Source of the DNA: Rhizophagus irregularis | Taxonomy: Eukaryota; Glomeromycota; Glomeromycetes; Glomerales; Glomeraceae | NCBI RefSeq assembly: GCF_026210795.1 | Contig: NC_089457.1 | Coordinates: 1,860,001-1,924,000, forward strand | Reading direction: 5' to 3' | Length of the DNA: 64,000 nucleotides | Shown here: positions 23,187 to 35,100 of the stretch, one piece after another | Layout: each line of letters begins with the position of its first letter | How positions within the stretch are numbered: position 1 is the first letter of the stretch | The notes under the pieces: model-generated | Database searches by the model: none | Told to the model about the DNA's origin: nothing | Seen by the model: the letters and a program-made list of their open reading frames with translations, nothing else | Made by a program: the position numbers and the translations under genes

Positions 23187-24579
23187 TCATAATGTTTTAT
23201 TTTTTGTTTTTCCAGCTAAAGATTCAGCTGTTTTCTGTAATTCATCCATGGCACGAAAGACCGTATCAGTAATGCTTATCCTTGTTGTCACTTCATCAAC
23301 TCTACCTTCATGATAATCAATTAAAAGATCTTTAAAATCTATAGGATTTCCATAAACAATTATAATCTTTTTACCGAAATTTGGTACCCATGGACGATCT
23401 CTATCTTCTGGCATAATTTCTTCAAGACCTTTTTTTTTTAAATAAAGGATTATTAAAAATTTAATTAATTTGACTCTTATTTCGAAGGTAAAAATCTTTG
23501 AAATATTTTTTTTATATTTTAACTTTAACGAACGTTGCAATAAATTAAATTCGCCATTCACCGACCTTTATGCCATATTGGAACTACTATAGGTAAGTTA
23601 GTTGATTCCATCAATAAACGACCAATTCCCCATTTGAATCGCAACAAATCAGCAGTTTGATTTATTTTCCCTTCAGGAAATATGTGAACCTGAAAAAGAA
23701 ATTTGTTATTCATGATTGGTATTGGAATTTTACCGTCTAATGACGCATAATAACTTACCCACTTTCCTTCATTCAATCTATCTAATGCAAAATTCATTGC
23801 AGGTTGATAAATTCCGGCACCTCGAACAGTTGGAACAACTTGACCAAGAGAAAAAAATTTAGAACGAAATCTAAGATAATAATAATAATAAATCTGATTT
23901 GTAGAATAATGATGAGGTATTATAGAAAACAAGTGACATTTTTTTTTTTTTATTCAACATACGGAGTAGAAAAACATATTTCTTGAGCACCAAGAGTCCA
24001 ACGGACTCTATAAAGTCTTAGGAAAGTACCAAATGGTAAACTTCCCCAGATTAACGGATCATCAACCCTATGGTGGAATGATAAAAATGGGTTAGTCAAT
24101 TGGATAATGGATATATTTTGGATATGATCAGATTTTTTTTAAAAAAAAGAATGGGTTGAAATACAAACGTAGACAAATGATTTGCGACTATAATTATAAA
24201 TAGTAAATAATGTTAAAGTTTGAAAAATTTTATTCATTCTTTTTAAAACAAAAAAATTACCGGTCAAAATTGGACGAGTTCTTTTAGGATCCATCAATTC
24301 TTTCAAAAAAGGTTCTTTATTATAAACGGTGGTTGAAGAACAAAAATTTAAGAAAAATTTACATATAAAAACGCAAGAAGTTATGGCGCACCAACTAGCA
24401 AAATTCCAAAAACGATTAGTTGATGGTTTAAGTATCATCTTTCCACCATCAATATAATAAGGTAAAGGAACCTTAACGGGTTTATTTGTGGTAGGATAAG
24501 GTTCTTCAAGAGGAAGTGGGAATTGATCTTCTGCATCAAGAACTTTGGCAGAAATTTCTTCTTCTAATCTCGGAGGCAT
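23187..24579 (-). CDS. TAZ1: Tafazzin (cardiolipin transacylase)
   Basis: Six exons: 24261-24579, 24169-24187, 23963-24067, 23759-23870, 23566-23689, 23187-23428, giving 306 residues. Tafazzin remodels cardiolipin acyl chains at the mitochondrial membranes (PlsC/LPLAT acyltransferase superfamily). A hydrophobic anchor (about residues 73-95, NFASWCAITSCVFICKFF) precedes the acyltransferase motif I, NHLSTVDDP (HX4D, His110/Asp115), which a 19-nt micro-exon supplies. Motif III is HIFPEGKINQ (187-196). RFKWGIGRLLMES and VVPIWHKGLEEIMPED are tafazzin-specific. Donors are standard except the fifth (GTCGGT), chosen because it alone keeps the KGLEEI frame. Long retained-intron frames at 23558-23932 reflect unspliced sequence. 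Confidence 0.95.
24169..24187 (-). other. TAZ1: 19-nt micro-exon of tafazzin carrying the HX4D catalytic motif
   Basis: The minus strand reads ATTATAG acceptor, 19 nt, then GTTTGT donor. Joining it to flanking exons (phase 1 in, phase 2 out) yields T-V-A-N-H-L-S-T-V-D-D-P. Without it the catalytic histidine is lost and the frame shifts. Confidence 0.88.
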
Positions 24580-24631
24580 TATTAGATAGTGAAAATAGTG
24601 AAAATACTAAAAATAAAAAAAGTAAATATAA

Positions 24632-24673
24632 AAGGAAGTAAGGAAGGAAGGAAGGAAGGAAGGAAGGAAGGAA
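24632..24673. repeat. GGAA microsatellite
   Basis: About nine GGAA/AAGG units in the tafazzin 5' flank, roughly 50-95 bp upstream of the start codon; on the coding strand a pyrimidine (TTCC) tract. Confidence 0.85.
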
Positions 24674-27600
24674 AAAAGGGAAGAAACGAAAAAGGGAAAA
24701 AACAATAATTATAATTTTGATTAATACTGACAGACTTTTTAGTTGGTTCAAATGAAATGAAAACTGTACGACCTTTAATGGAAGATGTTACACGAAACTA
24801 ATGAAAAACTATCCGTGCGGCATGGTAGTTCAGTGTACAACATGATTTTATATAAACATTTCAGTTATAAAAAAAAAGAGTAATATTACAATTGATTTAC
24901 TTGGAATTTTTAATATGCGAGAAGGAAATCTTGTGATATGTGAAAAAAAGAACTAAACAAATATATTAACCAACGCAATAAATTCAAAATATGACACTAA
25001 GATGACGCCAGATTTCCGGAATTGATAATTTTTAATTTGGGCCCAAATTAGTTAAACTTGTTTAGTTAAAACAGCAGAATTAATCATGTGAATTGATTAT
25101 AAATTGTTAAAGCGAAAAGTGCGAAACAAATTGAAAAGGGGGATAAAAAAATATTTGAAAAGGGTTATTAAAGTTATTTAAATAATGATGATTTAATAAA
25201 TATATATATATAGTAATATATATAAGTATCATTAATTAAGAATTTCGATTTTTTTTTTTTGTTTCGATTTGATTGATTTTCGATTATCGAAATTTCAATT
25301 AATTGTACCACGGTAAATTATAAATGATAATGCCTTAATGGTTAAAATGAGCAAATAAATTATTTTTTATCTAGTAATTTGGCTATTTTGAACTACGTCA
25401 AATTTCATTAAATTTCGTAATTTTCGTAAAAAAATATGAAATTTTTTTTTTATGTAAGAAAATAATAATTTTTTTTTAACATATTATTTTTCTTAAACTT
25501 TTTTTTTTTTTTTTTTTAAATGGAAATGAATTAATATATAATAAGATATTCCCGCCGAAAATATTTCTTTTTATTTTTTTTTTAAAAAAAAAAAATTCCC
25601 ATTCACAAGGAAAAAGGGACTTGTAAAAAAAAAAAGAATCTGGGGGAGGCGCAGTAAAATACAACTAAATAAGTCAAAATAGGGATTACAAAAAGTTATT
25701 CTGTTTCATTGAAACTATTTATGGTTTATCTCTAAAAATATATAAAAAAATTTTATTTAGGAGGTTGTAATCAAGGAAATCAAGAAAAACAAGCATTATC
25801 TTTTATCGATTGGCGATTTGCAGTTTTTTTAAAAAGAAAATATTATTTTTTTTTACATAAAAGTAAATGTATATAAAACAAAGTTTCGGATTTGCCTTAT
25901 TATCATTATCTTTTTAAAATTATTTGTGTGTGAGAAAATAAATATTTTTTTTTCAAGTTTTTATTTTAATTAGTTGAAAATCAAAAATAACGTAAAAATT
26001 CCTTATCTTATAATATCAAATTTTTTTTTGAAACTTTAAAAAAATAAAATTCATTTTCAATATCGTAAACTGTTTACTGATTTCATAGATAAAAAAATAA
26101 GATAAGGATCCGATTATGTAAAAAAACGTTTTTTTCCTTTATAATATAATAAATATAAATGTATGTGTATATTATATAATATCTTAGTTAGGAAAAATGT
26201 TACCAGGAAAAAAGTTCTCGACATGATTTTCTTGTATAATCATATAATGAAAAATATTATTCTTTATTCTTATTCACGATCTTCACCAATTTTTTATAAA
26301 AAGTGAAACAACGGAAATCGAATAAAAAAAAAAAAGCCAATTAACCCATATAATTTTTTACTAAACTAAATAAAGAACGCGTCTAAAATATATGCGAGTA
26401 GATGTTTATTGAAACATCTTTTTTCTGCAAATTGAGAATTCCACGTGTATCAATTAATGTGATTTACGGTAACATAATAGGGCATATACAAAGTATATAC
26501 AAAGTATATACAAAGTTTATAAGTTTATACAAAGTATATATAAAGTATATATAAAGTATATAATAGTATATGGTGTAACAAAGTGTAACAAAAAGTGTAA
26601 AGTGTAACGTTATTATTATGTTAATGGCGGAAAAGATGGGTTCCTTATCAAACCAATACAAACAAGGTTAAATAAATATTTGTGATTCGGTTGATCTACG
26701 TCGGATATTGGCGTGCTTTTTGGCAAAAAATCTATTTGACTGCGCTTTTTTTGGTTGATTACATTTTATTAAAATTATATTGTCTTTAAAAAATTCTTTT
26801 TAACTTTATTTAGTTAAAAAATTTTTTTTATTTTTATTACCCTTTCAATTTCTTGTTTGTTTGTTCCATGCAAAAAAAGTTCGGGCTATTTTAACGATCT
26901 TATTTTGCCAACAAGCCCAAAGTTCCCATAATATCTTAGTATATTATATGTGGATTAATAATTTATTATGAATATTCATTAATGAATTCTTTAGGAAATT
27001 AGGTTAGGTACTTAGGTATAATCATGTAACATGTAAATATGAGTGGTCTGGATCAAAAAAAAAGACAATACAAAATATTATAAATACCCGAGGGTCCCAA
27101 TCTCCATTCACAATAGGGTACCCGATTTTACCTGAGTATTTATCTGAGTAATTCAAATTTCAAATGTTGATTATCATTTTTAAGGTAACTTTGCGTTATT
27201 GTGATATTGTAATTTTGTTTATTTATTTTGAATTCCTGCGAAAAAAAAAAAAAAAGATTCATCCCAAAATTTATCCTGAGTCAAATAATTCATACTTAAA
27301 ACAATATAACCTTTTTTCTTTCAAAACCTTTTTAAATATTCACATAACCCATTTGATAATACTAACTAATTTAGGTTAATCATTCTTTAATCCGACGTTA
27401 TTTCATGAAAGTCGGATAAGACCGGAAGAAGATTTAAACTAATTTTGGATTATGGTTTTTTGAACCAAGGATATTTTTTACGTCCATATTTGTAACAATG
27501 CATAAATTTTTAAAAAGTTGGTTACTTTATTAAGGTAATCATTTTTAACTCGGTAACAAATAAATTAATTAAATTTATTCGAGTATAGAATTATTTTTTT

Positions 27601-29465
27601 TGATAGTTGTCTTAATTTGGTCTCTTAAAATTCAAAAGATAAAAAAATATAATTATTATTTTATATTTTAAACAATTTTTCCTTTTATTAGTTAAAATCA
27701 AATAAAATAAAGTTTAAAACTAGTTAAAATCAATCCAAAGTCTTTTTTTAAGGGAAATTTATCAAATGATTCAAAAAATATATGATTTATATTATTATAG
27801 GTTTTTTTTTTTTCATAGTAAAAATATAGTATTAATATCATACGATAATGTTTTGGTACGGGTTCACCTCATTTTATTCGTACGATCGTACGAACAAGCA
27901 TTAAAAAAGCATTAAAAAAGCATTCTTTAATAAAATATATAATTATGCATATTTTATGATTATAACCGATCATATAAATATAATAATATTATAAAAAATA
28001 TTATGATTCTCATTTTCTTCTTCTTTTATTCGATCCCAATTATTAAAGATTTTCGTATTGCATTTTTATATGAAGTGAGATTTTCCTTGAAAAGGTTTAG
28101 TATTTATAAAAAGTATTACTTAAATTAATTAAGGTTAGGGATATTACCGTTCAAGTTTTATTACAAGTTGTTCTATATTTTTAATAATGTGTGTGCGAGA
28201 GAAAAAAAAAACAACAATATCATTGAATAGATACCATTGATTAGCGTTACGTTTGATACTTTTGATAAGCAACATTAAAATGCATAAAATAACCGAAGAT
28301 CTTATCTTGAACCCATTTTTATGATAAAATCACGTGAAATCCGTGAAATCCGTGAAATCTTGAGTTTTTGCCTCTTTCTTTGTGTTATTGTTTTTTCTCT
28401 TTTTTTCTTTTTCTCTCCCCCAAACTCTTTATTTGGGCGCTAAAATAAAAAACATTACTATGAAGATACCGCATGCGTATTGTAGATTGCGTTATGTTTA
28501 TGTTACATTATGTTTGTTCAAACTCCGAGAATACTAGTTTGGTAATTAATATATACAACTCATAAAAGTAATAAAAAATCTAAATATAAAAAAACTAAAA
28601 TATAAACCAATATAGTATTATGTTCACTTTTGGTAATCTATTATTTTTTTGATGCTTATCATTCAATGTCATCCAAATTAAGTGATCATTTTCTGCGGGG
28701 TAAAAAAAATATTATTTGTGATAAATTTGTGAATTTTTGGAATTTTTGTGGTTTATCTTGAATATCAAATTATCAATTATTGAATTCATTATCTGAAATT
28801 TATCTTTTTCTATCTTGATATCGTTATTGATAAACTTGTTTGATAAAGTGCATAATCGAAAATATTTTTTTTTTCTTTTTTACTTTCTCCGAAATTTCTA
28901 CTGCGCAGATAAACTATTATTGGTAATATTGTGTGCATATAATTTCATATAATTGTATTAAATTGTATTAATTGTATTAATTGGTTTATTCGATATTTTT
29001 GATATTTTTATGAAAATCTTTTCTTTCTTTATTCTTTATACCGTTTTTATGGTTTTTGTGATTTTTTGTGGTTTTTTTGTGGTTTTTGTGCCCTTTTTTT
29101 TTTACCAAAATATATATATATATATATGAGAACGGAAATATTTATAAAAAATATTTCCTGCTGCGGACAATCAATTTAATGATAATCGGCCTTCCTTTTC
29201 CCCTTTCTTTTTTTATTAGTCATAACTAATAATTTTAAAGTCGGTAGATTTCGGATTGGTAAAGTATGACTGTTTGGGTTGACAATGGCTCAGTTTGGTC
29301 TCACATATCTTAATGTTGAACCTTTTTCAGCAAAAGTATTAGAATAAATCTACCGGAATTACCGGAAATTATAAAAAAAAATTATTCACGATAATCATCC
29401 GTAATCCATTATATATTGCTTCCGATTTTTTCCGATTTTTTTAAAATTGATTGAGTTATATATTA

Positions 29466-29499
<34 letters not shown>

Positions 29500-30871
29500 G
29501 GTATATATATCTATCTATCAAGATATCCATTACCACCATTATTTCATCATCGCCAAGATTTTTTTTTTCTAACTATAAATTTTTTTTCTTTCTTACTTTT
29601 TCTTTATATTTTTATTATTACTCGCTGGACGAATCATGTTATATATATAATTATTAAACAATAATGATATAACATCCAATTTTTTTTTTTTTTTTTTTTT
29701 TTTTGCCCAAACACTAAAATTCCGATTCGGATTGATAACCTTGACAAACAAAAAAATCCTTTCTATACCAAATATAATCATTTGTAACATATTTTATACA
29801 GTTGATATCGATAAAACTATTACTATTACTATTTACAAAACACGTTTTTTAATATATAAAATATAAATACCATGTAATATATATATATAAAAAAAAACTT
29901 ACAATCCATCCATATAAATTCATTTTTTTATATATTACATATATAAAAAAAAAAAAATTTTTTTTATATAATTAATAATAAAAATAATTTAATCTCACTA
30001 TATCTTTTTGAAAAAAAATTTTCGTTTTTTTTTTTTTATATACGCTTTTATATAACTTTATATAACTTTATATAACGCTTTTGTAATACTTTTTAAAATA
30101 GTAAATAAATTAAAATAAATAAATAAAAAAAAAAAAAAAAAAAAAAAAAGATATAAAAGCCAAAGGTCCAAATCTTTTCCCTTCTTTGAAAATATTCTTT
30201 TTTACAAATTGAAGAACTAAAAAAAAAAAATATAATAATAAATTTTTTTTTTTATGTTAAAATCTTGTTTAAATACATGAAAAAAAAAAAAAGAATCATT
30301 TCTTAAAAAGAACTATTTCATAAATTATATTTATTATTAATTAAAATATTTTTTGAAAAAATTTCTCATAAAAACCTCGATAATTTGACTCTCTCCCGAA
30401 TTTTTTTTTTTCTCGTTTTCTTTGGACAAGTACCTTTTGGTCCCTCTCCTCTTAAAAAAAAAAAAAAAATTATTTTAACGTTTTTTCCTTTGTTCTATAA
30501 TTTTGTAAGTTTTCATTATTGTTTTTTATATTAAAATAAATATATATACAACTGTACCTTATCTTTCTCAATCGGTATTTCAATTGTATCTACCAAATCA
30601 ATATAAAATAACGTTTTCTCATTGTGTCTCATTCTCTATCTCTTTTATCTTATCTTTTTATTAGGTATCTTTACGAACAATTTTTTTTTTACGCTCGGTT
30701 AACCATTCTTTTTCACGAAAAAAAGTTGTTGAATATATAATATATTCAACGACAAATTTTGTTAAATTCATCAAACTGCCTTCAATAATAACAACGACTT
30801 GTTCTTCCGTGGCTATTCCTGCCACCAAAACAAAATCAACCACCACAATTTGTCATAAAAGAAGTTGTTCA
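24674..30871. other. Low-complexity intergenic desert (~6.2 kb)
   Basis: No gene recognised. Dominated by A or T runs of 8-25 bases (for example T run near 29682-29704, A run near 30126-30149). Also present: TA dinucleotide tracts (29465-29500), a GTATATACAAA-type tandem tract (26480-26570) and an 18-bp perfect palindrome at 27877-27894. CACGTG lies at 26442 and 28331. All open frames here are I/Y/F/K runs. The part from ~30540 is presumably promoter and 5' leader of the next gene. Confidence 0.6.
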
Positions 30872-31877
30872 ATGCAAATTCAATCAACAAACATGATTCC
30901 CGATGATAATTTAAGTGGTATTATACCGGGTCTTCAATATGCTCCAAAAATTTGTGTTGATTATCTCTCTCATGAATGGACTCAAGAAGATGATATTTGG
31001 ACTTCTTGGAAAGTAATGTCAAAACAAAAAAAGGAACTTTCAAATGGAATGCGACTTGAAAATGCTTCTTGGAGAACCTGGGCAAAACAAAAATATAACC
31101 TTAAAACCGTTAACCCTAAAAAATTAAATTGGTAAGTTTTTTTTTAAAAAAACACACACTACATATATATATAATCATTACTTTGGTATTTACTTTATAC
31201 TTTATAATTTATAATTAGGTTAAAAGACAGCGATGTGACTTGGCTATATGGGCCTTTACATACGGCTTGGACAAGTAATAGTGAAACTTCACCTAAATTA
31301 CAAACTACTGAGGATAAATTAAATCTCTTGGCATCAACAACATCTACAAAATCATGTTTAAAGAAAAAATCAATATCAGAAATACTGCGCCCCAAAGGAA
31401 GATATGGTCCTTTAGTATCAAGTAATTCCGATACTCAATTATATAGAAGGGACAAAGAAAAGGATCGGGATAATGATTCAGATGCAAGTGATTGTGAAAC
31501 CGCCTCAACTTGTTCTTCAATATCCGGGCCAACAACCCCAACGACAGGTCCAACAAAATTACCCGTTGAAAGAATTAACCGAAAAATTCAATTCAACGAT
31601 CGTGTTGAACAATGTATTGCCGTCGAAAGTGATGACGATGTTGATGAATTAAATGATTCAGATAGTAGTAGTGATGATGGAATATTGATGAAAAATTCTC
31701 CTCCAAAAAAGAAAAATAGAGATTTATCAACAATATGTAAATTGGCTCCAACAAAATTAAAAGAGGATCGTATTCATAACAATGAATATTCTTCATTATA
31801 TTCAAGTTCAAGACGTCGAGCAAATTCTTCAAATTCATCATCATCTTCGAGTACTGTACCATCAACATCAACATCAT

Positions 31878-31918
<41 letters not shown>

Positions 31919-32173
31919 TCAACAACATCATCATCTTCACAAGATCAGTCTTGGATGTATGATGACGACGATGATTTAGATATAGATCTAATCGATTTCG
32001 ATATTCCTACATATCATCATGCTGAAGCCATAATACCACCGCCAAATAATTTCAATGAAGATGACGAAGAAGACAAAGATGATATTGTAGATAAGGCTGT
32101 TAATATTGCCAATGGTGTCCGAGAAATCATGCATTGGTGTTCTGATATGGTTCTCAAAGGACGAATTTTTTAA
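30872..32173 (+). CDS. Reg1-like protein phosphatase 1 regulatory subunit (DUF1752-type)
   Basis: Two exons, 30872-31131 and 31219-32173, 404 residues. The N-terminus has RLENASWRTWAKQKYNL (61-77), the WRxW block of the fungal DUF1752/Reg1 group. SCLKKKSISEIL is at 132-143. RKIQFNDRVEQCIAV at 208-222 matches the conserved Reg1/Reg2 segment, where K-I-Q-F is the PP1-docking RVxF motif. In yeast Reg1 brings the Glc7 phosphatase to Snf1 for glucose repression; the same role here is inference. The rest is disordered: acidic blocks, a PPKKKNR basic motif (possible NLS), a long S/T tract from a TCA/ACA repeat (about 31830-31940) and an acidic D/E region. It ends VREIMHWCSDMVLKGRIF. The frame is open upstream of 30872 but lacks an ATG; Met8 is an alternative start. 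Confidence 0.85.
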
Positions 32174-35100
32174 TGAAGAATTGATAGGATACAAAGGGTG
32201 ATCAAAAAAAAAACCGGAATGAAATTTTAAGCCCTTTCAATCTCTTCATTTTAAATTGTTTATATTTTTCATCCCGTGACCTTTTTTTAAGATAACCTTT
32301 TTTAAGATTTCATGATTTTAAATATACATTTAATTAATTATATTAAAAAAATTTTACGATTTTAAAACCATGGACAATGAAAAAATTTACAGTAGGATTA
32401 TATTATCACAAAAAAAAGAAATAATTATAATTATAAAATCATGCTTTAAAAAAAAAATTATTGTTTTATTAATTTCAAAAAAAAAAAAAGATTTAGAATT
32501 TGTTATAAAAATATACACATTATGTTTTTTTTTACCACATGAGAAAAAAATACAAATCAATTACAAGATTAAAAAAAAATGTAAATAATATCTAGGTCTA
32601 GACTTTTTATATATATATACACTTACTTTTTTTTTTTTTAAGAAAAAAGATAAAAAATTATACGAATTAATAATTATTATGTAGTATAAATTATTAATTG
32701 ATTATTCTACAAAATAATAATAAAAAATAAAAAATAAAAAACATCAACACAACGATAAAAAAAAAAAAATTTTTTTTTCAAAAAAAGTTTTTGAGAAATT
32801 TTGTAAAAATGTTTGTAAAAATGTTAAAATGTATGTAAAATGTTAAAATGTATGTAAAATGTTAAAATGTATGTAAAATGTTAAAATGTATGTAAAAATG
32901 TTTGTAAATTTTAAAATATATTTTTTATAAAAATGATTTTGTTTCAATTGTTGTATGAAATTGTCGTAATTGTCATTTTTGTTTCATTTTGTTTTTAAGA
33001 TCAAAAAAAAAAAAAAATTCGAACGTCTAATTCTTTTTTTCCAGTATAGGATATTCTATTCATATCCAGTATAAAGATATTCTATATATCGAACCCTTTG
33101 ACCCTTTACGTTTAGATTTACAACTTTACGTATAGATTTACAACCTTCACGTATAGATTTACAAGTAAGATTATCTTTAAAAAAAAAAAAAAATTATTTA
33201 TATATCATTCAATTGGTATAAAAAAAAGGGTCGCTATTGTTATATTGTTAACAAAAATAGCAAGTGCTTATTTATATATAACTTATTATTGGCAATAAAT
33301 TATTGGTTTTGTTATTAAAAAAAAGGGGATTAATTGTTTTAAATTAATAATATTGAAACACGGGCGTACTTTTTTTTTATCCCTCCCTCTTCTCCCCCCC
33401 CTAAAAAAAAAAAAATAAACGGTATTTTTTTTATTTTCGATTTTCATTCGGAATTATGGAAGATCTTTATTTTTGGGAAAAGTTTCACTGATCAAATAGA
33501 TTATTCACAGGTTATAATAACAAATATAGTAAACAAAAAAAAGAAAAAAAAAAAAAAAGGGCTAAAGAGAACTGCTTAACCGATTAGACGCAAAATGATG
33601 ATTTCCTTTATACATATTGTTACATATCTTTACATATCTCGTATGTTCTTTTTAGTATGTATGTAATAAAAAAAAAAAACAAAGAAAATCATTCATCACA
33701 CCATCTCTTTCAATAATTAAAACATTTGGACTTTTTGAAGGGGGGGGAAAGGCGTAAAAAAAAAAAAAAAAAAATAATTAAAACAAACAAACAAATAAAA
33801 TGAAAAATGGTAAAATATTATAGAAAGATGATGATGAAAAAAAAAAAATTTTTTTTTCTTCCATTGATGAAAGAAAAAAAAGCAAAAAAAAAATTTTTTT
33901 TTTCTGAAAGAATAAAAATTATCCTATAAAGGAAATATGAAAGAAAAATATTAAAAAAGATGTTTTTTATATGTACATATTTATACATGATCTATAATAT
34001 TATGATATTATATGATATGTATATAATATGTATCTATATGTAAAACGAACATGTATATGTAGAATGTATATTGTAGAATGTATATTGTGTATAGTGTAGG
34101 AATGTAATATTGTTAGTGTAAAATAGAATGTAAATAAAAAATACATTTCAAATTGCAAAATACGTTACATTTTAAAATACGTTTACATTTTACATTTCTT
34201 ACATTTTAAAATACTTTAAACCATTTAAAATACGTTACATCTTACATTTTAAAATACGTTACAATTTACAATTTTACCATTTATCATTTATTTCTTTTAT
34301 TATTAATAACAAAAATAGGTTTATTTAAATTGCGTCATTCTAAATGATCTAAACCTTTTTATTTGTTTTTTTATTACCTAGTTTGAATGCCAAGTATTAT
34401 TGAGTTTCGGATATTGTTATTGAAAAAAAGCCGTAGTTTATAAACACTTTCGGTCTTTCTTTATAAAGCTGTGTAGCGTTGAAATACATTTGATTATTCG
34501 TTCTCTTCAATATAAACAAATTCTTGTTAGTCTTGTTGATTTTTATTACTCCAAATGACAATTTTTTTTTACACGTGGAGTTATTTATAGATAAATAAAA
34601 AAAAAAGATAAATTTATTAATCACAATGAGTAATTTTAATGGGTTTAACATATGTATTATATATGTAAGGTGGTGTATAACACATTTGAGTTTCACATAA
34701 CATTGCATAAATATTTTTGTTGGGCAGACCCGAATGATGAGTATGAGAATGATATGAGAATGAAAAAAAAAACGGCAAGAAAAAAAAAAATAATTATTTT
34801 TTTTTTCACACCATTTTTTAGAGGTGGATAATTTTCAATAGTAAGCACTTTTTAATAGTAAATACAGTAGATACTTTGTAATAATAACCCACTTTTTTTT
34901 TCACAATTAATAGTAAACCACTTTTTTTTTTTCTCACAATTAATAATAAAACACTTTTTTTTATTCTCACAATTAATAGTAAAACACTTTTTTTTCACAA
35001 TTAAAAATACTTGATTTTTTTTTCGTAATTGGCTGTAATCATTTTTTTTTTACAACCAAACCCATTTTTTTTTTACAATAAATAAATAAATAATTAGTAA

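Noticed and set aside
23558-23932. 124-codon frame as a separate acyltransferase-like gene
   Set aside because: It is tafazzin with retained introns; spliced exons give the continuous family sequence.
29451-29657. I/Y-rich 68-codon frame
   Set aside because: Translation of a TA dinucleotide tract.
31593-31979. M/L-rich antisense frame and H/Q-rich frame over the Reg1-like gene
   Set aside because: Other-frame readings of the TCA/ACA trinucleotide repeat.
34397-34708. 103-codon minus-strand frame in the desert
   Set aside because: Low-complexity, no domain, no splice partners.
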